Source of the DNA: Deltaproteobacteria bacterium
GTDB lineage: Bacteria > Desulfobacterota > Desulfuromonadia > Desulfuromonadales > Geopsychrobacteraceae
Length of the DNA stretch: 64,000 bases
Direction: 5' to 3'
Assembly: GCA_024279255.1 (NCBI GenBank)
Contig: JAJRRT010000041.1
Location: 62,001-126,000, forward strand
Part shown: positions 55,768-64,000 of the stretch, one piece after another
Numbering within the stretch: the stretch's first letter is position 1
Layout: the number at the start of each line of letters is the position of its first letter
Translations under genes and position numbers: made by a program
The notes under the pieces: generated by a model
Database searches by the model: none
Told to the model about the DNA's origin: nothing
Seen by the model: the letters and a program-made list of their open reading frames with translations, nothing else

Positions 55768-56730
55768 GTGAATAGCTTATCCAAGCATGTCTGGCCCTGG
55801 AGAATTTTGACCATAGCCATACTGTTTCTTCTCACAGCATCCCTGTGGGTCGCCACCAAGAAAATTGATTACACCTGGCGCTGGAATCGGATTCCTCAAT
55901 ACTTTTTCTATCATGCCGAAACCTTCGAAACTATCCCGTTCGACGGGCAAATTCTCACAATCAGCAGCCTGCATGGTGTCTCAACAGTTACCTATGAAAG
56001 CGAATCGAACGAAAAATTTACGACCAAAGTAGAGACTGAGAGCCTCAGGGTTAGCGAGGGAGAAGAGCTTTTTGAGGACGATAATATCGGCAGTAATCGA
56101 GAATGGAAAGCCGGTCCTTTGACTATGGGCCTACTGATGACTCTCTGGTTATCAGCGGCAGCCAGCTTTTTCGGCCTTATCATCGGTTTAGTGACCGGTC
56201 TCTGCCGGGTTTCAAAAAACCCCACGCTACGGAGTCTCTCAAGCTTTTATGTTGAAGTGATTCGGGGCACTCCGTTACTGGTGCAAATCTTCATCTTCTA
56301 TTTCTTTCTCGGTACAGTTCTCGATATCGGCCGCCTTGTTGCTGGCATCAGCGCTCTGGCGATATTTGCTGGTGCCTATGTTGCTGAGATCATTCGTGCT
56401 GGAATTCAGTCTGTTCCCAAAGGGCAGACTGAAGCGGCTCGCTCGCTCGGCATGACCGCGACGCAGAACATGATGCATATAGTCCTGCCGCAGGCCCTCA
56501 AGCGGGTATTGCCCCCGCTTGCAGGACAGTTTATCAGCCTGATCAAGGATTCGTCGCTGGTTTCGGTTATCGCGATTACAGATCTGACCAAGAGCGGACG
56601 CGAGGTTATCACCTCAACCTTTGCTACCTTCGAGATCTGGTTTACTGTCGCCCTGCTCTATCTACTACTGACTTCTGTGCTCTCACAATTGATTGCATGG
56701 GTTGAACGGAGGCTCGCTGTCAGTGATTAA
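55768..56730 (+). CDS. Polar amino-acid ABC transporter permease
   Basis: 320 residues of the HisMQ/GlnP family, starting at GTG. The C-terminal 210 residues hold about five helices and the EAA loop [59 protein letters not shown]. Before them comes an added first helix (about 12-30) and an approximately 80-residue polar, extracytoplasmic segment with many Glu/Ser ([23 protein letters not shown]). A single permease gene suggests a homodimer. It follows the binding protein after a hairpin and overlaps the ATPase. Confidence 0.9.
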   Translation: MNSLSKHVWPWRILTIAILFLLTASLWVATKKIDYTWRWNRIPQYFFYHAETFETIPFDGQILTISSLHGVSTVTYESESNEKFTTKVETESLRVSEGEELFEDDNIGSNREWKAGPLTMGLLMTLWLSAAASFFGLIIGLVTGLCRVSKNPTLRSLSSFYVEVIRGTPLLVQIFIFYFFLGTVLDIGRLVAGISALAIFAGAYVAEIIRAGIQSVPKGQTEAARSLGMTATQNMMHIVLPQALKRVLPPLAGQFISLIKDSSLVSVIAITDLTKSGREVITSTFATFEIWFTVALLYLLLTSVLSQLIAWVERRLAVSD

Positions 56731-57457
56731 AACCGTTGATCTTAAAAAAACCTTTACCGGTCGTGGCCAGACGGTTTATGCCGTTGACGGTGTGACAGTC
56801 AATGTTGAACCTGGTGAAGTTGTTGTTGTCATAGGGCCCTCAGGTTCAGGAAAATCAACATTTTTACGTTGTCTGAATGGCTTGGAAACTTTGACTTCGG
56901 GACATATCGTTATTGATGGTGTCGATCTGGCTCACCGAAAAACAGATCTTAACCAAGTGCGTCGTGAAGTCGGTATGGTCTTCCAGCAGTTCAACCTGTT
57001 CCCACACAAGAAAGTTATTGAAAATATCGTACTGGCTCAAATGACAGTGCGTAAGCGGGATCGGGCTGAAGCCGAAGAGAAGGCGCGCATGTTGCTTGAG
57101 AAGGTTGGTATTGCTGAGAAAGAACAGGAATACCCGAGTCGTCTCTCCGGTGGTCAGCAACAGCGCGTCGCTATCGCCCGCGCCCTCGCAATGGATCCTA
57201 AAATTATGCTTTTCGATGAGCCAACCAGTGCTCTCGATCCCGAAATGGTTGGTGAAGTCCTTGATGTTATGAAAAACCTGGCACGTGAAGGCATGACAAT
57301 GGTTGTGGTCACCCACGAAATGGGTTTTGCGCGCGAAGTCGCTGACCGGGTTTTGTTTATGGATCAAGGGAAGCTGGTCGAAGAAGGTACACCGGAACAT
57401 TTCTTTACTGAGCCCCGTGAGGATCGAACCAAGCTGTTTCTCAAGCAGGTATTGTAG
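56723..57457 (+). CDS. Polar amino-acid ABC transporter ATP-binding protein
   Basis: 244 residues of the GlnQ/HisP family. Walker [30 protein letters not shown], signature [17 protein letters not shown], Walker [24 protein letters not shown], switch HEM in [18 protein letters not shown] 56723 overlaps the permease end and has GGAGG at 56709. The frame is open from 56693, but that part lies within the permease and does not match the family. Confidence 0.94.
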   Translation: MIKTVDLKKTFTGRGQTVYAVDGVTVNVEPGEVVVVIGPSGSGKSTFLRCLNGLETLTSGHIVIDGVDLAHRKTDLNQVRREVGMVFQQFNLFPHKKVIENIVLAQMTVRKRDRAEAEEKARMLLEKVGIAEKEQEYPSRLSGGQQQRVAIARALAMDPKIMLFDEPTSALDPEMVGEVLDVMKNLAREGMTMVVVTHEMGFAREVADRVLFMDQGKLVEEGTPEHFFTEPREDRTKLFLKQVL

Positions 57458-57481
57458 AGTAATTTCTTTCCTGATGATTTT

Positions 57482-57515
57482 ATAAAGGGTGCCGATTGGT
57501 ACCCTTTATTGTTTT
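57482..57515 (+). terminator. Terminator of the amino-acid transporter operon
   Basis: ATAAAGGGTGCC (57482-57493) pairs with GGTACCCTTTAT (57498-57509) with one G-T pair, then TGTTTTG. It lies 24 bases beyond the ATPase stop. Confidence 0.8.
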
Positions 57516-57588
57516 GTGCCCTCAAAGGGATCTTTATCCTGCGTCGTTTACCTTGCCCCCAAAGAGCTACTGGTGCGACAATTAGCGA

Positions 57589-59205
57589 ATGAAAACAGAG
57601 CTTCCGACACAACGGCCGCCATCCCTCGCAGACCTTAACTTCGATAACCGCTTCGTGCGTGAGCTCCCCGCTGATCAGAATTGCAGCAACTATGTACGGC
57701 AGGTTGAGCGTGCCTGTTATTCATATGTCCAACCGACTCCGGTAGTTGCACCACAGCTGGTTGCATATTCACATGAAGTTGCCACATTACTTGATCTGGA
57801 TCAGTCGACCTGTGAAAGCGAGCTGTTCGCGCAGGTTTTTGCTGGGAATCAACTATCGCCAGGGATGGAGCCCTACGCTTGCTGTTACGGCGGACATCAG
57901 TTTGGACGCTGGGCCGGTCAACTCGGAGACGGACGGGCGATTAATCTGGGAGAGATTGTTAATCACCTCGGTGAGCGTTGGGCTCTGCAATTGAAGGGTG
58001 CAGGTCTTACCCCCTACTCGCGCCGGGCTGACGGTCTGGCTGTGCTACGATCCTCAGTTCGCGAATTTCTCTGCAGTGAAGCCATGTATCACCTCGGGGT
58101 ACCGACCACTCGTGCCCTGAGTCTTCTCCTGACGGGAGAACAAGTCACTCGTGACATGTTTTACGATGGGCACCCGAAACAGGAACCGGGAGCCGTTGTC
58201 TGCCGTGTGGCGCCCTCTTTCACCCGTTTCGGTAGCTTTCAGATTTTCACCTCGCGTAATGAAATCGATCAGTTGCGTCAACTGGTCGATTTCACGATCC
58301 GCACTGATTTTTCACATCTCGGAGAACCTTCTGTGGCTGTGTATCTTAAGTGGTTCGAAGAAGTTTGCCGTAAAACTGCCGAGATGATTATTCACTGGAT
58401 GCGCGTCGGCTTTGTTCACGGTGTGATGAACACCGACAATATGTCGATCCTTGGCCTGACAATCGACTACGGGCCCTACGGCTGGCTGGAAGATTACAAC
58501 CCCGACTGGACCCCTAACACGACTGATGCTCAAGGCAGGCGCTATCGCTTCGGAAATCAGCCCCAAATTGCGCTTTGGAATCTCGCCCAACTCGCGAACG
58601 CCATCTACCCCTTGATTGAGCAAACCGAACCTTTGGAAGAGGCGCTACAGCTGTATGGTGTTTGCTACAAACAGGGTTGGCAGGAGATGATGGCGCAAAA
58701 GCTGGGGCTGAAACAATTCAAACCGGAATATGATCTACCGTTAACGGCAGAACTGGAAAAGATATTGCGACTGGTTGAAACCGATATGACCATTTTCTAT
58801 CGAAAACTGGCTGATCTTGACCCAGCAGAGGGTCAGAGTAATGATAATTTGCTCGCTCCGTTGTTCGACGCCTACTACCAACCGGAAGAATTGACCGAGG
58901 AGAACAAACGACAAATTTGCGCTTGGTTGCGCACCTATCTGGAACGAGTGGGACAAGATGGACAAAGCAATACGGAGAGACGTCAAAAAATGAACGCAGT
59001 GAACCCTAAATATGTGCTGCGCAACTACCTGGCGCAAATGGCGATCGATAAAGCGGAGGCTGGTGATCACAGTCTGGTTAATGATCTGCTGCAGGTGATG
59101 CGATATCCCTATGCAGAGCAGCCTGATAGCGAGGAGTTTGCTCAAAAACGGCCCGACTGGGCACGCCAACGTGTTGGTTGCTCAATGCTCTCCTGTAGCT
59201 CTTAA
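57589..59205 (+). CDS. selO: Protein adenylyltransferase SelO (YdiU/UPF0061)
   Basis: 538 residues of the SelO pseudokinase family, which AMPylates proteins in redox control. Family blocks: FDNRFVRELPAD, YACCYGGHQFGRWAGQLGDGRAINLGEI, LQLKGAGLTPYSRRADGLAVLRSSVREFLCSEAM, FVHGVMNTDNMSILGLTIDYGPYGWLEDYNPDWTPN, and VNPKYVLRNYLAQMAIDKAEAGD. The C-terminus is GCSMLSCSS, with Cys where some eukaryotic relatives have Sec. The RBS is weak. The 3' end overlaps a minus-strand gene by four bases. Confidence 0.95.
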   Translation: MKTELPTQRPPSLADLNFDNRFVRELPADQNCSNYVRQVERACYSYVQPTPVVAPQLVAYSHEVATLLDLDQSTCESELFAQVFAGNQLSPGMEPYACCYGGHQFGRWAGQLGDGRAINLGEIVNHLGERWALQLKGAGLTPYSRRADGLAVLRSSVREFLCSEAMYHLGVPTTRALSLLLTGEQVTRDMFYDGHPKQEPGAVVCRVAPSFTRFGSFQIFTSRNEIDQLRQLVDFTIRTDFSHLGEPSVAVYLKWFEEVCRKTAEMIIHWMRVGFVHGVMNTDNMSILGLTIDYGPYGWLEDYNPDWTPNTTDAQGRRYRFGNQPQIALWNLAQLANAIYPLIEQTEPLEEALQLYGVCYKQGWQEMMAQKLGLKQFKPEYDLPLTAELEKILRLVETDMTIFYRKLADLDPAEGQSNDNLLAPLFDAYYQPEELTEENKRQICAWLRTYLERVGQDGQSNTERRQKMNAVNPKYVLRNYLAQMAIDKAEAGDHSLVNDLLQVMRYPYAEQPDSEEFAQKRPDWARQRVGCSMLSCSS

Positions 59206-59639
59206 AAAGACTGCCAATACTTCTGCCAATTTTGTTTACAAACCTCTCGGCTGAATTCTTTCGGCAAGCTGCAGAGGCTCCCCTCTGGCTGGGCCAGAGT
59301 CTCCTCATCAGGAATCAGCGCTAGACATTGACAGGGCCGCTCAGAAACCGAGAAAGAACAGCCATCCTTGCCAAGGAATGCACATCCGCTCACTAAAGTG
59401 AGCGGAGCAGGCATCGGCACACCAGACTTCTCCCAGAGGACCAGCCCTAGCTCGGATAGGCATTCACGCATTTGTTCGAGGGGCAAAGGCTTTCCTGCGA
59501 AAAAGATCGTAAGAAATCGCTGCGGATCGATCCAAAGGCCAGGACTACCCTGACAACAACGGCCACCACATTTTCTGCAGAGAGAATAATTCAATGATTC
59601 TCTTTTTTGTAATTGCACAGACAGCCCACGATTGATCAT
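59202..59639 (-). CDS. YkgJ-type cysteine-cluster protein
   Basis: 145 residues with the CxxCxGxCC motif of putative zinc/iron-chelating proteins: CRKCGGRCCQGSPGLWIDPQRF near residue 21, then CAFLGKDGCSFSVSERPCQC (about 87-106). Further C-terminal Cys residues may complete the site. The function in the cell is unknown. It lies head-on to selO, and a plus-oriented terminator lies just beyond its start. Confidence 0.82.
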   Translation of the reverse strand: MINRGLSVQLQKRESLNYSLCRKCGGRCCQGSPGLWIDPQRFLTIFFAGKPLPLEQMRECLSELGLVLWEKSGVPMPAPLTLVSGCAFLGKDGCSFSVSERPCQCLALIPDEETLAQPEGSLCSLPKEFSREVCKQNWQKYWQSF

Positions 59640-59671
59640 TGCTAAGGGTCACATTTCGACTGGATCATTTC

Positions 59672-59721
59672 CCGTGAAAGGCTGACGACATTGAAGCTAT
59701 CAGCCTTTCACGGTTTTTTTT
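59672..59721 (+). terminator. Plus-oriented terminator
   Basis: CCGTGAAAGGCTGA (59672-59685) pairs exactly with TCAGCCTTTCACGG (59700-59713), then eight T's. On the minus strand no T-run follows the stem. The only plus-strand gene upstream is selO, 467 bases away, with the Cys-cluster gene lying antisense between them. Confidence 0.9.
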
Positions 59722-59735
59722 GCAAAATGACCTTC

Positions 59736-60209
59736 TTAGAGGATCTCAACCAGTTCGAACTCATAGGTTAATTCTTCACCCGCTAGCGGGTGATTCGCAT
59801 CAAGGCTGATCTCTTCATCGCTGATCTCTATAATAGTGACCATGTAAATATCATCGTCTTCACCGGTCACCTCAAGAGTTAATCCAACTTCCGGAGTGAT
59901 ATCGTCGGACAATTCACTGCGTAATATGCTGAAGACATTTTCTGGATCATGCTGGCCAAAGGCATCTTCCGGAGAGATAACAACAGTCTTTTTTTCACCA
60001 CCCCGCATGCCGATCAGGGCCGCTTCGAGCGGAGCATAGAATTCGCCTGCGCCGAGGGTCAATTCCAGAGGGCCATGGTCGTGGCAGCACTCATCATCAC
60101 TGCACGAATCCTCTTCTGGATCTGCATTGGTGCTATCAATGATGGTTCCGTCAGCCAACTTGCCGATAAAGTTAAGCAAGACTTTATCTGATTCTTTTAC
60201 CTGTGCCAT
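59736..60209 (-). CDS. SlyD-like FKBP-type peptidyl-prolyl isomerase
   Basis: 157 residues: VLLNFIGKLADGTIIDSTN, then LELTLGAGEFYAPLEAALIGMRGGEKKTVVISPEDAFGQHDPENVF with an insert-in-flap domain, and ISLDANHPLAGEELTYEFELVEIL, as in SlyD/FKBP chaperones. Between strand one and the flap is an unusual acidic Cys/His stretch, DPEEDSCSDDECCHDHG (about 31-47), a potential metal site; SlyD normally carries its metal-binding residues at the C-terminus. Start 60209 has GAAAGG upstream. Confidence 0.87.
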   Translation of the reverse strand: MAQVKESDKVLLNFIGKLADGTIIDSTNADPEEDSCSDDECCHDHGPLELTLGAGEFYAPLEAALIGMRGGEKKTVVISPEDAFGQHDPENVFSILRSELSDDITPEVGLTLEVTGEDDDIYMVTIIEISDEEISLDANHPLAGEELTYEFELVEIL

Positions 60210-60264
60210 TGGTTTGCCTTTCATCTTTAGTCAAATTTGTTCAGTTTAAGCTATCGAAACAAGG

Positions 60265-61482
60265 CTAATTGTTCAATCCTGCTGCGATAAAGGCTGTAGT
60301 CCAAGCCGCCTGAAAGTTATATCCACCTGTAATACCGTCAATATCCATAACTTCGCCAGCAAAATATAGATTTTCACATTCTTTGCTCTGCATTGTATTA
60401 AAATCAATACTAGCAAGACTGACTCCACCGCAGGTCACGAATTCGTCCCTGAATTGCGTTCGACCCTGTACCGGATAAACATCATTAGTCAGTATGTTCA
60501 CCAGTTTGTTTAATGCTGTTTTACCGAGTTCTCCCCATTTTTTGTCAGCAGATACCTCACTTTTCTGAAGTAGATAATTCCACAACCTTTCGGGCAAAAA
60601 GTAGGGTCTGACGTTGGCCAATATCTTCCTGGGATGATCCGTGACAATGGTCTTCAACGTGGTGAAGACATCATCATTATTGCGCACGTTGGTCCAGTTT
60701 ATCTGAATTTTAAATATATAGTCTTTTTCGCTTAACAGTCGCGCCCCCAGAGATGACAATTTTAAGATTGCAGGCCCACTCATTCCCCAGTGTGTTACCA
60801 GCAAGGCCCCCGCAGATCTCAACTTGCTTCCCTGTATTCGAACCAAAGTGTTCTCTACCACGATCCCCATCAACTCAGTGACAGAGTCATCAGGCAGCTT
60901 GAATGTGAATAATGAAGGGACAGGGTCTTCAATTCTATGTTCTAATTTTTCAAGCCACACCAGACCATCTCGAAGCGGAGAACCTCCGGTTGCGACAATA
61001 ACTTTGTCAAAGGATCTCGTTGGGACTTTTCCCCCGACAAGAGTCAACTGCAGTTTATCTACAGTCTTCTTAATGGCTTTAACGCCCGTTTCCAGTTCGA
61101 CTTTAATTTTCAAATTTTTCGTCTGTTCTAAAAAACAATCGATGATGGTTTGTGAGTTTTGTGAATGAGGAAATACACAATTATCATCCTGAATAGTCAA
61201 TTGAACGCCGTGAGACTCAAACCATTGCATGGCATCCTGGTTGTTAAAGATCCCGAAGGCTCTCTTTAAAGCCTTACCTCCCCGCGGATAAGCGTCGTAC
61301 AATCTTTTCATATCTGAACAAGCGTTCGTAATGTTGAACCGTCCACCGCCAGATACTTTAACCTTGGCCAATACCTCTTTCGACTTTTCAAAGATGACAA
61401 CGTCAGCCGCCGGATAATTTTTCTTCACGTTGATAGCCGCGAAAAATCCAGCCGCTCCGCCACCAATTATGGCTACTTCCAT
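60265..61482 (-). CDS. BaiN/HI0933-like FAD-dependent oxidoreductase
   Basis: 405-residue flavoprotein. N-terminal dinucleotide fold [22 protein letters not shown]; then [18 protein letters not shown], the family signature; [26 protein letters not shown]; and [53 protein letters not shown]-like C-terminus. The family is linked to flavin-dependent reductions; the physiological substrate is unknown. A single gene, minus strand. Confidence 0.9.
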   Translation of the reverse strand: [405 protein letters not shown]

Positions 61483-61514
61483 CCTGAGACCTCGTCAAAT
61501 ACAATAATAATAAA

Positions 61515-61565
61515 GGGGCGTCTCCCGCATTCCTTTAAGAATTATGGGAAACACCCCGTTTTTTT
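61515..61565. terminator. Bidirectional terminator between two minus-strand genes
   Basis: GGGGCGTCTCCC (61515-61526) pairs, with G-T wobbles, with the segment ending at 61557 (GGGAAACACCCC), around an AT-rich loop. The plus strand then has GTTTTTTT; the minus strand has TTTATTATTATT. It probably ends the XRE-cupin transcript at 61612. Confidence 0.75.
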
Positions 61566-61611
61566 GGCATATCAAGTCAACAATCTGAAATAATATTGCA
61601 CTGCTACATTT

Positions 61612-62199
61612 TCAGAATATCAACATCTCTTTTTCAGCATAAATCACGGCAAATATAGTTGCCGGCTTGTCCCCGTGGCATGAAACAACATGGGGTAAGT
61701 TTGAATCAAAATAGATAGAATCACCAGGATTGAGAACATCTGTGTGCCCTGAAAGAGTGACCTCAACCTGACCCGTCAGAACAAAGAGGATTTCTTCGCC
61801 TGCATGTTGATTGGGTTCGGCTAGGGGGGCATCTGCAGGAGTGAGCGTCACATGGAAAGGTTCCATTTGACGGTTTTTCTTCTGATGGCCAAGAGACTCA
61901 TAGCTGTAACCTCCAGGCTTCACATCGGAACTGAAACGGGACACAGCCTCTCTGCTATTGTTTCTAACAATGCAAAAAGAGGAATCTGCACTACCGCCGA
62001 GGATGTCACCGACGGGAACCTGGAATGATTTTGCCAGGCTGACAATCTGCCCCAATGGCGGGGAAACCTTATGACCTTCAATCTCGGCAATCGTAAGCGC
62101 AGAGATTTCGGATTGCCTGGAAACATCTTCGATAGACATTCCAAGTTTGGTTCTCAGTTCTTTGACTTTTTCTCCGATTTTGACATTTTGATCCGACAT
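61612..62199 (-). CDS. XRE-cupin transcriptional regulator
   Basis: 195 residues. HTH at about 7-60 (IGEKVKELRTKLGMSIEDVSRQSEISALTIAEIEGHKVSPPLGQIVSLAKSF); cupin at about 110-190 (PNQHAGEEILFVLTGQVEVTLSGHTDVLNPGDSIYFDSNLPHVVSCHG). It is the same class as the tandem pair at 30521/31129 but more distant, with a different recognition helix. The start at 62199 was chosen from ATG with GGAGAT upstream. No neighbour suggests its target; HTH-cupin proteins often govern metabolic genes elsewhere. Confidence 0.88.
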   Translation of the reverse strand: MSDQNVKIGEKVKELRTKLGMSIEDVSRQSEISALTIAEIEGHKVSPPLGQIVSLAKSFQVPVGDILGGSADSSFCIVRNNSREAVSRFSSDVKPGGYSYESLGHQKKNRQMEPFHVTLTPADAPLAEPNQHAGEEILFVLTGQVEVTLSGHTDVLNPGDSIYFDSNLPHVVSCHGDKPATIFAVIYAEKEMLIF

Positions 62200-62467
62200 C
62201 GACCATCTCCTATTCACAATATGAAGAGTTTGTAGAGATACAATCATGAACTATCAGAATATTGGGTTATAAATATTAGCATCGATAGAGCCATATCTCA
62301 TTTCTATCGAGAAACTGTGAATCAATGTAACGACTTCTTCCTTCTACTCCACGAGTAATGTGGTGTCAATTAAAGGCTTCACGAGGCTTTGATCTAAATC
62401 TTTTGCAAACGGCTCTTTCAGGTCAATTTAAAGCGGCTAGAGAAGTCTGCAGAAATGGCACGACATT

Positions 62468-62857
62468 CTAGTTAGACGCGTTCAAACGTGGGCAGAAACG
62501 TGATATTCCAACAGAAAGTCCGTGTGAGTTTCCCGGGATGAGATAAGGGAGGTCGAGGTAGAGAATCGCTGTAATCAAAGCACCGTGGGAAACAGACCGC
62601 CGCAGGGTACTTGAAACTCTGGCCAGCAATCGATCTGTTCCAGGGGAATGGTGGGTTGCATAACTCTCAAAGAGGCAGCCCGAAAGCCAGGTACAACAGG
62701 CTGAAAAATCGGCATAGGAATCAAGCAGTCGCTCACGGCTGCTGTCGAAGTCGACATTGAAAAACCGACAATAATCGGCGGATACCATCCCCTCTATGCA
62801 AAGGTTTGATATCTTCCCAACAAACTGCTGAAATTCTTCATCGCTGCAGACCTTCAT
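62468..62857 (-). CDS. Hypothetical protein
   Basis: 129 residues, no recognised family. It starts MKVCSDEEFQQFVGKISNLC and contains seven Cys residues. A central part is helix-like, and a mildly hydrophobic segment lies near residue 90-105 (GALITAILYLDLPYLIPG). No signal peptide. The gaps on both sides are 270 and 82 bases, and the start has no strong RBS. It may be real, given its length and amphipathic pattern, or a relic. Confidence 0.4.
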   Translation of the reverse strand: MKVCSDEEFQQFVGKISNLCIEGMVSADYCRFFNVDFDSSRERLLDSYADFSACCTWLSGCLFESYATHHSPGTDRLLARVSSTLRRSVSHGALITAILYLDLPYLIPGNSHGLSVGISRFCPRLNASN

Positions 62858-62939
62858 AACTGCACTCCGATATGTTCTATTCCTCAGGCCAAAAGCATCT
62901 ATTGAGCCGAATAAATGAAAGTATTCGGTTCAATCCTTT

Positions 62940-63509
62940 TCAGGCGGCAAGTCGCGCCAGGAAAGATTCGAAAAAACGTAAAAAAGCGAAAAATGATTCC
63001 TTGATAGGATTTCGAGAAAAGTCGACTAAGGGCTTTGATATATATATAAATTTACTACCAGCATGCAAGCAGGCCAAACCGCCAGTCATCAGACGATCAT
63101 CGAGTAAGGCGATTTGATCGGTATTGTAGTCGCCTTGGAGAGCAATCTTCTCCAGACCGTCAGGATAGGGCTTCTTGCGCACCCCGCCTACAAATACAAT
63201 GTCAGGGTAGCGTAGATTGAAATATTGGAGACGTTCGCTTGAAGGTTTATTACTGAGGATATAGATATGCCCGGCACCGAAAACTTGCAACGCCTGATCG
63301 AGTACGAGTTCTGTCTCTGTCAGGGGCTTTGCCGCAGCGTGCGGGGCAAGGACGCCATCAAAATCAAAAACCAAAGCGCGGACGCCTTCAGTTTTTAACG
63401 CAGTAAGGTCGACATCAACAGTTGCAAGCTCGGGAGCCTCCGACAACAGGCGTCCAAGAACTCGACGTTGACGATGACCTGCAATCAGGCCGTAGAGGAC
63501 ATGGTTCAT
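62940..63509 (-). CDS. HAD-superfamily phosphatase, YqeG-like
   Basis: 189 residues. HAD motif I D49-F-D51-G-V-L-A; motif II SNKP at about 86-89; motif III Lys in KKPYPDGLEKI; motif IV LLDDRLMTGGLA. This follows the YqeG/Gep4 type, whose eukaryotic member Gep4 dephosphorylates phosphatidylglycerol phosphate. It lies 42 bases after pgsA on the same strand, so the same reaction is an attractive role here. The C-terminal tail is hydrophobic and basic, suited to membrane contact. Confidence 0.82.
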   Translation of the reverse strand: MNHVLYGLIAGHRQRRVLGRLLSEAPELATVDVDLTALKTEGVRALVFDFDGVLAPHAAAKPLTETELVLDQALQVFGAGHIYILSNKPSSERLQYFNLRYPDIVFVGGVRKKPYPDGLEKIALQGDYNTDQIALLDDRLMTGGLACLHAGSKFIYISKPLVDFSRNPIKESFFAFLRFFESFLARLAA

Positions 63510-63551
63510 GCGTCCCTCCTTAACAATGCGGCAAAGTACCCAGACGGTACT

Positions 63552-64000
63552 TCAACCCTCTTCTTTTCTGACCAGAGTAAACAGATAGAAAGCGTAATCA
63601 ACCAGAGACCAGAGAGTTATCAGCAAAACAATCGTAGAGACATAAGGCACCAGGACTGCAAGGTCAAACTCAAAACGTCCCAACAGCCCGATCAGCAGGA
63701 ACAGGAAGAACCCGACAGCCTGGCCCCAGGCCTTGACCTTGCCAGACATGCGTGAAGCCATAACAACGTTGGCCTTCATCGCAAAGAGACGGATGTAGCT
63801 GACTGAAATATCACGTAACGCCATAAATACCGGCAACCAGAGTGGTAAAAGATTCACATGGGCAAGTGCAAAAAACATGATTAAGCGAGCAATTGAATCG
63901 GTGTAGGGATCGAAAAATTTACCGAAATCGCTGGTCAGGTCATACTTGCGCGCCATCAGGCCATCGAACAGATCGGTCAACTCCGCCATGGCGCCAAGAA
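63552..64000 (-). CDS. pgsA: CDP-diacylglycerol-glycerol-3-phosphate phosphatidyltransferase (partial)
   Basis: The N-terminal part lies beyond the window edge. The visible part starts LGAMAELTDLFDGLMARKYD and has the CDP-alcohol phosphatidyltransferase motif D-G-x2-A-R-x8-G-x3-D-x3-D. Hydrophobic helices follow (about residues 36-60, 90-130), as in PgsA. It makes phosphatidylglycerol phosphate at the inner membrane. No in-frame stop lies between the motif and the edge; the internal ATG at 63989 is not a true start because the family has conserved sequence before it. Confidence 0.9.
   Translation of the reverse strand, partial: LGAMAELTDLFDGLMARKYDLTSDFGKFFDPYTDSIARLIMFFALAHVNLLPLWLPVFMALRDISVSYIRLFAMKANVVMASRMSGKVKAWGQAVGFFLFLLIGLLGRFEFDLAVLVPYVSTIVLLITLWSLVDYAFYLFTLVRKEEG

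Noticed and set aside
59188..59205. Selenocysteine in SelO
   Set aside because: The C-terminus has Cys (GCSMLSCSS) and ends in TAA, with no in-frame TGA.

Overview
The window looks like chromosomal DNA of an anaerobic, respiring deltaproteobacterium of the Desulfuromonadales type (Desulfuromonas, Geopsychrobacter or Pelobacter-like). The basis is family content, not a database search: an ETF:quinone oxidoreductase of the membrane b-heme/CCG type next to ETF and acyl-CoA dehydrogenase genes, a bc complex whose c subunit is a multihaem cytochrome with TPRs, a phenylacetate-CoA ligase paired with an ACT protein, XRE-cupin regulators, and a DUF2318 metal-handling cluster.

Layout. Positions 1-15,100 hold an acyl-CoA oxidation block: an old-yellow-enzyme reductase, ribBA, two acyl-CoA dehydrogenases, a metallo-beta-lactamase-fold hydrolase, a MerR regulator, the ETF:quinone oxidoreductase, a small exported protein, etfB and a frameshifted etfA. 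RHH, IclR, HTH-less IclR-like and TetR genes follow. Decayed genes lie at both ends of this block: two broken fabH-type ketoacyl synthases (1-373 and 14778-15099) and a ribA C-terminal relic (13743-13930). Positions 15,486-19,630 encode cytochrome b, a Rieske protein and an eight-haem-site TPR cytochrome c. Positions 19,774-21,235 hold a wrecked P4-type integrase at the 3' end of tRNA-Leu(GAG), then secG. Positions 21,610-28,641 hold a gspA/gspB pair and a seven-gene envelope/metal cluster (HMA-SurA-like fusion, DUF2318, MacB-type ABC transporter, zinc ribbons).

Positions 28,638-32,093 hold bioD, bioB, two XRE-cupin regulators and an HU/IHF gene. Positions 32,392-40,373 hold two OmpA-domain proteins, a cNMP-binding protein, a lipoprotein, a Na/Pi cotransporter overlapping a Ppx/GppA phosphatase, paaK plus an ACT protein, and tRNA-Pro(GGG). 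Positions 40,493-53,455 are one long minus-strand block: lepA-lepB, then pyrR-pyrB-pyrC-carA-carB behind a PyrR attenuator, then greA, a DUF1858 protein and recG. carB carries an in-frame TAG in a conserved motif. Positions 53,588-64,000 hold a DMT exporter, a polar amino-acid ABC transporter, selO convergent with a Cys-cluster gene, a SlyD-like FKBP, a BaiN-like flavoprotein, a third XRE-cupin regulator, an unknown protein, and a YqeG-like HAD phosphatase beside pgsA.

How the genes work together. In the first block, electrons from the acyl-CoA dehydrogenases should pass to EtfAB, then through the membrane oxidoreductase to menaquinone. The nearby bc complex could re-oxidise menaquinol. The pyr block makes UMP from carbamoyl phosphate and is probably attenuated by PyrR. 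Two core genes (etfA, carB) are each broken by one base change, which could be sequence error or recent mutation; raw reads would decide. No CRISPR array, intact insertion sequence or prophage was seen.
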